Positions 8,253-16,910 of a DNA stretch of 64,000 nt are shown piece by piece. Every line of letters starts with the position of its first letter. Positions within the stretch are counted from its first letter, which is position 1. Source of the stretch: Sva-07 sp963828415 (lineage in GTDB: Bacteria; Actinomycetota; Acidimicrobiia; Acidimicrobiales; Ilumatobacteraceae); NCBI GenBank assembly GCA_963828415.1, contig CAWHEI010000001.1, forward strand, positions 124,001-188,000, in the 5' to 3' direction. A model generated the notes under the pieces. That model saw only the letters and a program-made list of their open reading frames with translations, was not told the origin of the DNA and did not search any database. The translations under genes were made by a program, and so were the position numbers.

Positions 8253-10643
8253 GTGACTGCATCCGACGACGCTGAAGGGGCATGGGCCGGCGACGACATC
8301 CCGGTACCGGAGCCGCCATCGGACACCGTCGCGGTGCCCACGCGGTCGCAGGCCGGTCCGCCGATCGTCGACCCGTCCGATCCCGTGGGCGCACCGCGTC
8401 TCGGTCCGATCACCGCGTCGCAGCCGAACGCAGAACAGACGTCGGCGACGTCGGGACGCACGCGCAACGTGATCGTCGGAGTGCTGGCGGCCGGGTTTGC
8501 GCTCGTTGCGGCGGTCCTGCTCGTCGGGGGCAACGACGACCCCGTGGCCACGGACGACTCGACCACGACAGAGGCCCCGACCGACACGATCGAGCGGAAC
8601 TCGACGACCAGCGCCCCCTCCACCTCCACCACGGCACCGTCGCTTCGGCCTCCGCGCCTCGAACTCCCGCCGGAGGTCGCTGCGATCAGCGAGCCCACCG
8701 AGGTCTTGATGCTGGCGTCCGACGGCGTGCTCCACACGCTCTCACTCCCGTCGGGCACGGTTCGTTCGGTGCCCGTCGTCACCGACGGTTCCGAGGCGTA
8801 TCTGGGGCAGAGTCTCGTCGTCGCGCCGGACGCCGCAGCGATGTCGACCGGTAGCGGGATCATGATCGTGTTGCGCGACGCCCCGACGACGATCGAGATC
8901 GATGCCGAGCGCTTCGACGGCGACGGGGTCGATGTTGCCGGGTGGCGCCCGGCGCCCGACGGAACCACTCGCTTCCTCGTCTTCAGCTACGGCTCCCAGG
9001 GCCAGAACGCTTCGTACGAAGTCGGCCTCGACGGAGAGGTGACGGTCATCGGCGAGGGCCGCTCCGACATCTCCCGCGAGTACTCGACGTCCCGGACCGA
9101 CGATGGCCGGGCGTATGTCAACGATGCGGGCGGCGTGTACGAGATCGCCGTCGATGGCTCGGCCGCCCGGGTCGATGACGGCGTGCTCCGCGGGGCGAGT
9201 TCGAACGCGCTCCTGATCCGGCAGTGCACACCCGACTTGGTCTGTGGCGATGTGCTCGTCGACCCCACGACGGGTGAGCGCCGACCGATCGGCGATGGCG
9301 TCATTCCCGCCGACATGCAGTTCTCGGGGTTCGGGCTCGATCTCGCTCCCGACGGGTCGGCGATCAGTGCGATCGTCGACTCGATGAACAGCCAGGAACT
9401 CGCCGTGGTCGATCTGGTGTCGGGCGATCGATTCACCACCGACGTTCAGGGCTGGAGCCGAGGGAGTCGATGGGCCGCCGACAGCAGTGGCGTTTTCGAG
9501 TCGTCCGCGACGGGAACCGGCGTCGAGTTCCTGAGCCGTATCGCTGGTGCGCAGGTCCACTTCGCGGACGAACTCGAACAGGTCGTCGCACTGGGGGTTC
9601 GTCGTCCGGCCAGCGAGCTCGCGGCGGAACCCGCGACGACGACGGTCCCGATCACCTTCACCACCGACCCCGAACAACCGTCGGCGACCGGACTCGATGT
9701 CGTCGTGCTGACCCGCAGCGGCAACGTTGTCGAGGTCGACATCGACGCCCGGACAGCGAACGTCTGGTCGGCGCCGGAAGCGATCGCCGTGCGAGACCCA
9801 GCGGTGTTCCGCCTCGCTGGCCACGTCGCGGTGCTGACCAACGACAGCCCCGACGGGGAGACCTCCGGCTACCTCGCCCTCCCTGGGGACCAGCAGGCGC
9901 TGCCGCCCGGACTGTTCGGCGACGGACCGATCCTGGCGGGGCCCTCGCCCGGCACGGTGTGGACCTCGGCGACCACCAGTACGGACTCCGCACCCGTCGG
10001 TGTCCAGCAGGTGCTCGTCGACCTCGTGACAGGCCAGCCCGCGGAGCCGCCGCAGTCGGTCGGTGTGCCCGGCGGTGTCCTCCTCGGCGGTGATGGCCGC
10101 GGCGACCTCGTGGTCGAGCGCGGCGGTGACGTCTACATCGCCACGAGCGCCGGCGACGTCACCGACCTGCGGCGCCTGACGTCGGGGGAGTTGCTCGCGA
10201 TCGGCGTCGACACGGCGTACGTGCGCGAGTGCGATGACACATCTGCCTGCTCGGTGATCAGGGTGGACCGCGTCAGTGGTGCCCGCATCATCGTGCCCGA
10301 GCTGGTTGGACTGCTCTCGGCGTCGGCGATCGATGCGACCGACCCGCCGTTCGGTCACGTCGGCACGGGTGTTGCTCCCGGCGGTGGCGTGTTCGTCGCG
10401 TCGACTGTCGACGGTTGGGTGCTCGTCGACGCGGTCAGCGGCGGGCTCACGCCGCTGGGAAGTCTGGACGGAAGCGCATCGTTCGTGTGGAGTGTCGACG
10501 GCCGCCACGCGGTGACGCTGAGTGGCGCTGACCTGGTCGTCGTCGGGGTGGATGGCATCGCCGCTGTCGAAGGCCTCGGTTCGCTGCGGGCCCTGGCCGG
10601 CGTGCCGGTTGTCGTCGACCGAGTGACGCCGGCGCCTGCCTGA
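8253..10643 (+). CDS. Large membrane-anchored protein with extracytoplasmic beta-repeat domain
   Basis: 796 residues from the GTG at 8253. Residues 1-70 are Pro/Asp-rich and probably cytoplasmic, one membrane helix spans about 72-92, a Thr/Ser-rich linker follows (about 95-130), and the remaining ~660 residues are beta-rich with repeated short strands ending in Asp-Gly turns, as in WD40- or YVTN-like propellers. Two Cys pairs (QCTPDLVCGD and ECDDTSACSV) may form disulfides outside the cell. No catalytic motif is seen. A sensor or scaffold on the outer face is possible, but no function can be assigned. It appears to be a single-gene unit before the photolyase. Confidence 0.7.
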   Translation: MTASDDAEGAWAGDDIPVPEPPSDTVAVPTRSQAGPPIVDPSDPVGAPRLGPITASQPNAEQTSATSGRTRNVIVGVLAAGFALVAAVLLVGGNDDPVATDDSTTTEAPTDTIERNSTTSAPSTSTTAPSLRPPRLELPPEVAAISEPTEVLMLASDGVLHTLSLPSGTVRSVPVVTDGSEAYLGQSLVVAPDAAAMSTGSGIMIVLRDAPTTIEIDAERFDGDGVDVAGWRPAPDGTTRFLVFSYGSQGQNASYEVGLDGEVTVIGEGRSDISREYSTSRTDDGRAYVNDAGGVYEIAVDGSAARVDDGVLRGASSNALLIRQCTPDLVCGDVLVDPTTGERRPIGDGVIPADMQFSGFGLDLAPDGSAISAIVDSMNSQELAVVDLVSGDRFTTDVQGWSRGSRWAADSSGVFESSATGTGVEFLSRIAGAQVHFADELEQVVALGVRRPASELAAEPATTTVPITFTTDPEQPSATGLDVVVLTRSGNVVEVDIDARTANVWSAPEAIAVRDPAVFRLAGHVAVLTNDSPDGETSGYLALPGDQQALPPGLFGDGPILAGPSPGTVWTSATTSTDSAPVGVQQVLVDLVTGQPAEPPQSVGVPGGVLLGGDGRGDLVVERGGDVYIATSAGDVTDLRRLTSGELLAIGVDTAYVRECDDTSACSVIRVDRVSGARIIVPELVGLLSASAIDATDPPFGHVGTGVAPGGGVFVASTVDGWVLVDAVSGGLTPLGSLDGSASFVWSVDGRHAVTLSGADLVVVGVDGIAAVEGLGSLRALAGVPVVVDRVTPAPA

Positions 10644-10697
10644 CCGCATCATGGCTCGATCGGGCCGATCGGGAAGTTCACGCGGTACAACGCAGGG

Positions 10698-12017
10698 GTG
10701 AGCAACACCCGTCGATCGATCATGTGGTTCCGGCGCGATCTGCGCCTGTCCGACAACCCTGCCCTACTGGCGGCCGGCGCGGATGGAGCCGAGGTCGTGC
10801 CGGTCTTCGTCGTCGACCCGGTGTTCGCCTCCTCGGGTGCCGCACGTTTGGCGTACCTCCACGATTCGATCGCGTCGCTCGATGCGTCGATTCGAGAGCG
10901 TGGTGGTTCCGGGTTGTTGATCCGGCACGGCGACCCTGTCGACGTGGTGCCGGCGCTGGCGGCTGAACTCCGCGCCGACACCGTGTTCGTCGCCCGTGAC
11001 TACGCCCCGTACGGTCGTCGACGCGACGCGGCGGTGAAGGCGAGGCTCGATGCCGACGGGCGGCACCTCAAGGGCGTCGGTTCGCCCTACGCGGTCGCTC
11101 CTGGCAGCGTCGCCAAGGACGATGGGACTCCGTACGCGGTGTTCACACCGTTCTCGAAGGTGTGGCGCCGTCTGGGGTGGGATCTCCCGGTCGACGGTCC
11201 CGACGGCGATGTCCGTTGGGCGGACATTGCGGGCTTCGAACGGCACGAGTTCGGCGTTCGGCCCGACCCGGGCTTCGGACTTCCCGATGCCACCGAGGCA
11301 GCGGCGCTCGACCGGTGGGAAGCGTTCCTGCCCGATGGCGTCGGCGAGTACCCCGACCAGCGAAACCTGCCGGGTGTGGCCGGCACGAGCAAGTTGTCGC
11401 CGGCGCTCAAGTGGGGCACCGTTCATCCCCGCCAGTTGCTCGCCGATCTCGACGCGTCGGGCGCCGGGTCGAAAGGGCACACCGTGTTCTCCAGTGAGCT
11501 CGCCTGGCGGGAGTTCTACGCCGACGTCCTGTTCCATCAGCCTCACACGGCGTGGGAGAACCTCAACCCGAAGATGAACGCCATGCCCGTCGACACCGAC
11601 GCCGCGGCGCGGCGACGATTCGACCGATGGGCGGCGGGGGAGACCGGGTTCGGGATCGTCGACGCCGGCATGCGTGAGCTGTCGGCAACGGGATGGATGC
11701 ACAACCGAGTCCGAATGATCGTTGCCAGCTTTCTGGTGAAGGACCTCCATCTGCCGTGGCAGTGGGGCGCCCGATGGTTCATGCAGCACTTGATCGACGG
11801 CGACCTGGCATCGAACAATCATGGTTGGCAGTGGGCTGCGGGCACCGGCACCGACGCAGCGCCGTACTTCCGCGTGTTCAACCCGCATCTGCAGCAGGAA
11901 CGCTACGACCCCGACGGCTCCTACGTGGCTCGCTGGGTGCCGGACCCGGTCGAGCCGATGCTCGACCATCACGTCGAACGCGACGAAGCCCTCCGTCGCC
12001 TGAAATCCCTCGGCTGA
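10698..12017 (+). CDS. phr: Deoxyribodipyrimidine photolyase
   Basis: 439 residues from the GTG at 10698. The enzyme splits UV-induced cyclobutane pyrimidine dimers using light and FADH. The N-terminal antenna-binding alpha/beta domain begins SIMWFRRDLRLSDNPAL. The C-terminal FAD domain shows KLSPALKWGTVHPRQ, ELAWREFYADVL, GFGIVDAGMRELSATGWMHN and SNNHGWQWAAGTGTDAAPYF, all class I photolyase signatures. Cryptochrome-like functions share the fold, but the intact Trp-rich FAD pocket favours a repair enzyme. No antenna-cofactor synthesis gene is nearby. Confidence 0.93.
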   Translation: MSNTRRSIMWFRRDLRLSDNPALLAAGADGAEVVPVFVVDPVFASSGAARLAYLHDSIASLDASIRERGGSGLLIRHGDPVDVVPALAAELRADTVFVARDYAPYGRRRDAAVKARLDADGRHLKGVGSPYAVAPGSVAKDDGTPYAVFTPFSKVWRRLGWDLPVDGPDGDVRWADIAGFERHEFGVRPDPGFGLPDATEAAALDRWEAFLPDGVGEYPDQRNLPGVAGTSKLSPALKWGTVHPRQLLADLDASGAGSKGHTVFSSELAWREFYADVLFHQPHTAWENLNPKMNAMPVDTDAAARRRFDRWAAGETGFGIVDAGMRELSATGWMHNRVRMIVASFLVKDLHLPWQWGARWFMQHLIDGDLASNNHGWQWAAGTGTDAAPYFRVFNPHLQQERYDPDGSYVARWVPDPVEPMLDHHVERDEALRRLKSLG

Positions 12018-12021
12018 CCGT

Positions 12022-12084
12022 GGTTCCCCGAGCCCGGGCCCGGGGGAACCAGCGTGGTTCCCGGAGACCTGGGCTGCGGGAACC
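12022..12084. repeat. Family B palindromic repeat, one pair of units
   Basis: Two 29-bp palindromes, at 12022-12050 and 12056-12084, each running from GGTTCCC to GGGAACC with a GC-rich core (AGCCCGGGCC and GAGACCTGGGCTGC). The same alternating pair occurs twice in tandem at 59399-59528. The pair sits between the photolyase stop and the hrcA promoter and could act as a terminator. Confidence 0.85.
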
Positions 12085-12089
12085 ACGGG

Positions 12090-12116
12090 CTGGCAGTCGG
12101 TAGGCTGGAGTGCCAG
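12090..12116 (+). promoter_or_regulatory. CIRCE-type HrcA operator abutting the hrcA start codon
   Basis: CTGGCAGTC and GAGTGCCAG are 9-base inverted repeats (8 of 9 pairs match) separated by exactly 9 bases, the geometry of the CIRCE heat-shock operator bound by HrcA. The right half keeps the conserved GAGTGC core. The element ends at the base before the hrcA ATG, and TAGGCT (12101-12106) inside the spacer is a plausible -10. HrcA would therefore block its own promoter, as known in other bacteria. Confidence 0.75.
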
Positions 12117-13112
12117 ATGTTGGACGACCGCAAGACCGCCATCTTGAGCGCCGTGGTGCAGGAGTACATCGCCACGGCTCAGCCCGTCGGCTCCGGCCAC
12201 ATTGCCGAGGCGCCGACGGTGAAGGTGTCCTCAGCGACGGTCCGCAACGAGATGGCCTACCTCGAGCACGAGGGCTACTTGGTGCAGCCCCACACATCGG
12301 CAGGGCGGATCCCGACCGACAAGGGCTACCGCTACTTCGTCGACCACCTCACGCAACCCGGGCGGCTCGACAAGGCCACGACCCGCCAGGTCGGCGAGTT
12401 CTTCTCGGCGGCACATGGACGCCTCGAGGAGATGCTTCACCAGACCTCGAACCTGTTGGCCTCGCTCACCAACAACGCTGGTGTCGTGGTCGGCCCTCGT
12501 GCCGAGGCGGTGCCGGTTCGCCGCGTCCAGTACGTGTCGCTGTCGACGACCGCTGCCACCGTGATCGTGGTCTTCGCCAACGGGACGGTCGAGAACGCGT
12601 CGATCGAGCTCGTCGAGGGTGACGACGACCTGAAGCTCTCCGCCGCCGGCGCGCACCTGTCGGCGGCGCTGGAGGGTCGGGTGCTCGGAGCGGTCACCGA
12701 GCTGACCGCCACGGGTGACGCCGTGGTCGACCGGCTCTGTCGTGATGCCTTCGAGGCGCTGCACGCCACCGCGAGTCCCGACCTGGTGTTCACCGGGGGA
12801 GCGGCCGCCGTCGCCAATGCGTTCGACGCCGTCGAGGTCGTCCGCTCGGTGCTCGCCACGCTCGAGCAGCAGTTCGTGGTCGTCACACTCGTCAGCGACA
12901 TCGTCAATCGGGGGATGTCGGTGGCGATCGGCGTCGAACACGGCGTCGAGCCGTTGTCGGCGTGCTCGGTCGTCGTCGCCCCGGTGGTCGTCGACGGCGA
13001 GCACCTCGGCTCGGTCGGCGTGCTCGGGCCGACCCGGATGAACTACCCGCAGGCGCTCGCCACGGTCGAGATCGTGAGCGAACAACTCGGCCACCGCATC
13101 GAAGAAGGCTGA
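12117..13112 (+). CDS. hrcA: Heat-inducible transcription repressor HrcA
   Basis: 331 residues from the ATG at 12117, which is fixed by the CIRCE element ending at 12116. HrcA represses chaperone genes until heat stress occupies GroEL. The N-terminal winged helix shows MLDDRKTAILSAVVQEYI and the recognition region VSSATVRNEMAYLEHEGYL, followed by PHTSAGRIPTDKGYRYFVD, the family hallmark. The C-terminal dimerisation domain ends with VGVLGPTRMNYPQALATVE. dnaJ follows 37 bp downstream, giving the standard actinobacterial hrcA-dnaJ arrangement. Confidence 0.96.
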   Translation: MLDDRKTAILSAVVQEYIATAQPVGSGHIAEAPTVKVSSATVRNEMAYLEHEGYLVQPHTSAGRIPTDKGYRYFVDHLTQPGRLDKATTRQVGEFFSAAHGRLEEMLHQTSNLLASLTNNAGVVVGPRAEAVPVRRVQYVSLSTTAATVIVVFANGTVENASIELVEGDDDLKLSAAGAHLSAALEGRVLGAVTELTATGDAVVDRLCRDAFEALHATASPDLVFTGGAAAVANAFDAVEVVRSVLATLEQQFVVVTLVSDIVNRGMSVAIGVEHGVEPLSACSVVVAPVVVDGEHLGSVGVLGPTRMNYPQALATVEIVSEQLGHRIEEG

Positions 13113-13149
13113 GTCCGGGTGCCCAACTCACGGCATGATGGTGCCTCCC

Positions 13150-14283
13150 ATGGCTGACTACTACGAACTTCTCGGTGTTGCGCGCACTGCGTCGGCCGAC
13201 GAGATCAAGAAGGCCTACCGCCAGCGCGCTCGCGAGTTCCACCCTGACGCGAACCCGGACAACGCTGCCGCAGCCGAGCAATTCAAGAAGATCGCTCAGG
13301 CGTACCAGGTGCTCTCCGACGATCAGCAGCGCGCCCGCTACGACCGCTACGGCGAGGCGGGCGTCGGTGGAGCCGGCGGAGGTCCGTCCGCGGACGACCT
13401 GTTCGGTGGTGGCCTCGGCGACATCTTCGAGACGTTCTTCGGTGGAGGCGGCGGGAGCCCCTTCGGCGGTGGACGCTCTCGCGGGCCCTCTGGACCGCCG
13501 CGCGGCCAGGACATCGAAGTGATCGCCGACATCACGTTCGAACAGGCGGTGTTCGGCGACGAGATCGACGTCTCCTTGAAGCTTCCCACCCGATGTGGCG
13601 ACTGCGACGGCTCGGGCGCCGGCGAAGGCACGCAACCGGTCACCTGCAGCGACTGCGGCGGCAGCGGCCAGATCCAGCGGGTCCGCCAGAGCCTGCTCGG
13701 CCAGATGGTCACTGCCAGTCCGTGCGGGCGATGTGGCGGGCTCGGCCAGATCATCACCACGCCGTGCGCCACGTGCCGAGGCGAGGGGCGGGTCACCTCC
13801 GACAAGAACTACCAGGTCGATGTTCCCGCAGGGGTCGACTCCGGCTCGACATTACGCCTGTCGGGTCGCGGCGCGGTCGGTCCGCGTGGTGGTGGCGCCG
13901 GTGACCTCTACGTGCATTTGCGTGTCGCCCCGCACGAGCGGTTCGTGCGCGACGATCACGATCTCGTGACCGAGGTCCCGATCTCGATCGCGCAGGCGGC
14001 GCTCGGCACACAGATCGACCTCGAGACGCTCGACGGTACCGAGCACCTGATCGTTCCGCCCGGCACGCAGCCGGGACGCGAGTTCATCCTTCGCCAACGC
14101 GGTGTGCCCCATCTGCGCGGTCGCGGTCGCGGTGACCTGCGGGCGCGGGTGCGTGTCGACATTCCCACGAAGCTGACCGACGGCGAGGTCGACCTGCTGA
14201 CCCGCTACGCCGAAGGACGCGGCGAAACGGTCGGCAACGGCAAGGAAGGCCTGTTCTCGCGGATCAAGTCGGCGTTCTCCTGA
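13150..14283 (+). CDS. dnaJ: Chaperone DnaJ (Hsp40, DnaJ2 type)
   Basis: 377 residues from the ATG at 13150, giving the canonical MADYYELLGVARTASADEIK. The J domain (1-70) has the HPD motif that stimulates DnaK ATPase. A Gly/Phe-rich linker follows, then the zinc domain with four CxxCxGxG-like repeats (CGDCDGSG, CSDCGGSG, CGRCGGLG, CATCRGEG) and the substrate-binding C-terminal domains. It is probably cotranscribed with hrcA and rsmE and so under CIRCE/HrcA control. A slightly earlier in-frame ATG is not supported by the family N-terminus. Confidence 0.97.
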   Translation: MADYYELLGVARTASADEIKKAYRQRAREFHPDANPDNAAAAEQFKKIAQAYQVLSDDQQRARYDRYGEAGVGGAGGGPSADDLFGGGLGDIFETFFGGGGGSPFGGGRSRGPSGPPRGQDIEVIADITFEQAVFGDEIDVSLKLPTRCGDCDGSGAGEGTQPVTCSDCGGSGQIQRVRQSLLGQMVTASPCGRCGGLGQIITTPCATCRGEGRVTSDKNYQVDVPAGVDSGSTLRLSGRGAVGPRGGGAGDLYVHLRVAPHERFVRDDHDLVTEVPISIAQAALGTQIDLETLDGTEHLIVPPGTQPGREFILRQRGVPHLRGRGRGDLRARVRVDIPTKLTDGEVDLLTRYAEGRGETVGNGKEGLFSRIKSAFS

Positions 14284-14296
14284 GGCACGGGCGCTG

Positions 14297-15004
14297 ATGG
14301 AGAGCCTGGATCGATCGATGTTGCGATCCACGAGCACCCACGTGCTGGTCGACGCCGGGGTGCTCGGTGCGACCGGCCCGATCTCGATCGACGACGACAC
14401 CGAACATCACCTCCGCCGCGTGCTGCGCCTTCGCGACGGCGAGTCGGTCAGTGTGACGGACGGCGCGGGCCGCTGGTGTCTGGCGACGGTGGTCCTCGAT
14501 GGGAACGCCCTCCGTCTCGACGCGACCACCCCGCTCGTCGTCGAGTCGACGCCGACCAGAACGATCACCGTGGCGGCAGCGATGCCCAAGGGTGACCGTT
14601 TGGAGTGGATGGTGCAGAAGGTCACCGAACTCGGTGTCGACCGCCTGGTGCTGCTCCATGCTGAGCATTCGGCGGTGCGCTGGAAGGCTGACCGCGTCGA
14701 GCATCAGCTCGCGCGACTGCAACGCATTGCCGACGAAGCGCTCCGCCAGAGTCGGCGGGTCGTCCGCCTGGCGATCGAGGCACCTGTCGCCGCGGTGGAC
14801 GTGCTCGGTGACTTCGTCGTCGCCGAGCCCGGTGGTCGAGCACTGGCGGCTGCCGACACCGCCGTCGCCGTCGGGCCCGAAGGCGGCTGGAGCGAGATCG
14901 AACTCGCGCAGGCCGGTGACCGGATCGACCTCGGCCCGACCATCCTGCGTACCGAGACCGCCGCGGTGGCTGTTTCCGCACTCTGCGTGGCATTCGAACG
15001 CTGA
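14297..15004 (+). CDS. rsmE: 16S rRNA m3U1498 methyltransferase RsmE
   Basis: 235 residues. RsmE is a SPOUT (trefoil-knot) enzyme that N3-methylates U1498 in the ribosomal decoding region using SAM. The N-terminal PUA-like part contains HHLRRVLRLRDGESVSVTDG. The knot domain shows MPKGDRLEWMVQKVTELGVD, then GPEGGWSEIE and LGPTILRTETAAVA. It lies 13 bp after dnaJ, an association seen in many bacteria. The ATG at 14318 (MLRSTSTHVLVDAG) would give a more typical N-terminus and is a good alternative start. Confidence 0.93.
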   Translation: MESLDRSMLRSTSTHVLVDAGVLGATGPISIDDDTEHHLRRVLRLRDGESVSVTDGAGRWCLATVVLDGNALRLDATTPLVVESTPTRTITVAAAMPKGDRLEWMVQKVTELGVDRLVLLHAEHSAVRWKADRVEHQLARLQRIADEALRQSRRVVRLAIEAPVAAVDVLGDFVVAEPGGRALAAADTAVAVGPEGGWSEIELAQAGDRIDLGPTILRTETAAVAVSALCVAFER

Positions 15005-15008
15005 ACGT

Positions 15009-15014
15009 CTATGC
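15009..15014 (+). promoter_or_regulatory. Putative -10 element upstream of the bldD-like gene
   Basis: TATGCT is placed so that transcription would start near 15021, at the left edge of the palindrome at 15023-15038. Binding there would block initiation. Confidence 0.4.
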
Positions 15015-15022
15015 TCGCGGGA

Positions 15023-15038
15023 GTTACCCCCGGGTAAC
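15023..15038. promoter_or_regulatory. BldD-box-like palindrome (probable autoregulatory operator)
   Basis: GTTACCCCCGGGTAAC is a perfect palindrome. Its half-sites fit the Streptomyces BldD half-site pattern (TnACnC / GnGTnA), with two central bases instead of one. It lies 57 bases before the start of the bldD-like gene. BldD represses its own gene in Streptomyces, so autoregulation is a reasonable inference. Confidence 0.55.
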
Positions 15039-15094
15039 GGCGGGATCGGCCGGCGGGCGCCACCGACGAAACGAACAGCGAGGCGGGAACTGAG

Positions 15095-15610
15095 ATGACC
15101 ATGATCGACGACGATGCTCCTTCGGCGTACAGCCAGCAGGTGGGCGAACGACTGCGCGTGATCCGCAAACAGAAGCGGTTGTCGTTGCAGGAGGTCGAGG
15201 CGCAGTCGAACCAGGAGTTCAAGGCGTCCGTGTTGGGCGCCTACGAGCGCGGTGAGCGGGCGCTGTCGGTGCCACGCCTCGATCGGCTCTCGCAGTTCTA
15301 CGCCGTTCCGGTCGAGCAGCTGTTGCCCCGGGAGGTCACCGGTTCCGAAGCTGCCGCGGCGATCGCGTCGCCGGTCAACAAGAAGTTGGCCATCGACGTC
15401 GCCAAGCTCGTGCAGCTCAAGGGGTCGCCGTTCGAGATGTTGGCGCGCTACCTCAAGCTGATCCAGGTGCAACGCCAGGACTTCAACGGACGCGTCATCA
15501 CCGTTCGCGGCGACGACACCCGATCGATCGCAGCGATGCTCGACGTGCCCGTCGATCAGGTTGCCGAACGCTTGGCCGCACTCGATCTGCTCTTCGTCCC
15601 GGCCGGCTGA
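15095..15610 (+). CDS. bldD: BldD-like transcription factor with c-di-GMP binding signature
   Basis: 171 residues, close to Streptomyces BldD. Residues 13-78 form an XRE-type helix-turn-helix (GERLRVIRKQKRLSLQEVE, VLGAYERGERALSVPRLDRL). The C-terminal domain (about 95-168) carries R127-Q-D129, eight residues, then R138-G-D-D141, which matches RXD-X8-RXXD, the motif by which BldD binds tetrameric cyclic di-GMP. In Streptomyces this complex represses sporulation genes; the target process here is unknown. A GC-rich purine RBS (GAGGCGGGA) precedes the ATG. hemW follows 46 bp downstream, and a membrane protein with a similar C-terminal-like domain follows that. Confidence 0.85.
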   Translation: MTMIDDDAPSAYSQQVGERLRVIRKQKRLSLQEVEAQSNQEFKASVLGAYERGERALSVPRLDRLSQFYAVPVEQLLPREVTGSEAAAAIASPVNKKLAIDVAKLVQLKGSPFEMLARYLKLIQVQRQDFNGRVITVRGDDTRSIAAMLDVPVDQVAERLAALDLLFVPAG

Positions 15611-15656
15611 AAGCCCTGCGGCGCCGAAGCCGCTGCGAGCGGGGTTGACTGAGTCG

Positions 15657-16746
15657 ATGGTCGGGCCACCTGCAGCATTCGGCGTGTACGTCCACATCCC
15701 GTTCTGCGCGTCGAAGTGTGACTACTGCGCGTTCGCGACGTGGACCGACCGCGGTCATCTGATCGAGGAGTACCTCGACGCGTTGCGCACCGAGGTCGAA
15801 CGAGCGATGGCCGACGGCATGTCGCGCGCCGACACGGTCTTCGTCGGTGGCGGCACGCCCACGCTGGTGCCACCGGATGCCCTTGCGGCCGTGATTGCCG
15901 CGATTCCGACCGCAGACGACGCTGAGGTCACCGTCGAGTGCAATCCCGACGACGTGACCGTCGAGATGCTGGCCACCTACCGCAATGCGGGCGTCAACCG
16001 CGTGAGCCTCGGAGTGCAGTCGATGTCGGCCCACGTGCTGTCGTCGCTGGGCCGGACCCACGATCAGCGCAACGTCGAGCGGGCCGTGGAGGCGATCGAG
16101 GCGGTTGCGATGCCATCGTTCAACCTCGACCTGATCTACGGCGCGGTGGGTGAGTCGCTCGACGACTGGCGCTCGACCGTGGAGTCGGCGCTGGCGTTCG
16201 ACCCTCCACACATCTCGGCGTACGGATTGACGGTCGAGGCCGGCACGCCACTCGCTGCTCAGTCGGATCGGCACCCAGACGACGATGATCAGGCCGACAA
16301 GTACGAACTCGTCGATGATCTGCTCGCCGGTGCCGGCCTCGTGAACTACGAGGTGTCCAATTGGGCGAAACCCGGCCACGAGTCGCGCCACAACTTCCTG
16401 TACTGGAATCAGGACGACTACCGAGGGTTCGGCTGTGCCGCCCACTCACACCGATCGGGTCGACGTTGGTGGAACCTGCGTACGCCGGAGCGTTACGTGC
16501 AAGCGATCGCTCGAGGTGAGACCGTCGAAGCATCGTTCGAGACGCTGGACGCCGACGCCAGCCGTTTCGAGCGTCTCGAGCTTGCATTGCGCACCCGCGA
16601 CGGGGTGCCGCGCGATGCGTTCTCGGGGGACACGCTCGAACTGCTCGACGGCATGGTGATCGCCCACCCGACGGACCCGGATCGGGTGGTGCTCACGCGC
16701 GGCAGGTCGCCTGATGGCCAACGACATCGCCATTCGACTCCGGTGA
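15657..16746 (+). pseudogene. hemW: HemW-type radical SAM haem chaperone, frameshift near the C-terminus
   Basis: From the ATG at 15657. The radical SAM cluster motif CASKCDYCAF sits near residue 18, followed by FVGGGTPTLV, CNPDDVT and NRVSLGVQS. It lacks the extra features of true HemN, so HemW, a haem-binding chaperone often called HemN-like, is the better name. The conserved reading stays in frame to VVLTRGR; the family ending LMANDIAIRLR then appears one frame over and stops at 16744-16746. A single-base change near 16697-16710 would restore a protein of about 363 residues. If read through as is, the frame runs to 16853 with an unrelated tail. Only the last ~15 residues are affected. Confidence 0.8.
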
Positions 16747-16819
16747 GTCCTGGTCGAACCGCCCGGCGGAGCCCATGGACATCGAGCATCGATCCGTGGC
16801 AGGCTTCGTTGCCCGTCCC

Positions 16820-16852
16820 GAGTGCTCCCTCATGCCGGAGTACTCCCTCATG
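16820..16852. repeat. Short direct repeat in the hemW downstream region
   Basis: GAGTGCTCCCTCATG at 16820-16834 and GAGTACTCCCTCATG at 16838-16852 differ by one base and lie 18 bp apart. They fall in the ~160-bp gap before the next gene. No role is evident. Confidence 0.6.
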
Positions 16853-16910
16853 AGTGACCAACCGTGTGCCGATACGTGAGCGTGGACACCGGCGGACGAA
16901 CTGATTGACC

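Noticed and set aside
8742..10652. Long open frame (636 codons) on the minus strand opposite the 8253-10643 gene
   Set aside because: It mirrors a GC-rich gene, is Arg/His/Asp-rich without any domain pattern, and lacks hydrophobic or catalytic motifs; the plus-strand protein has a clear membrane helix and ordered domains.
10764..12200. Long open frame opposite the photolyase gene
   Set aside because: Antisense shadow; the photolyase has all catalytic and cofactor motifs.
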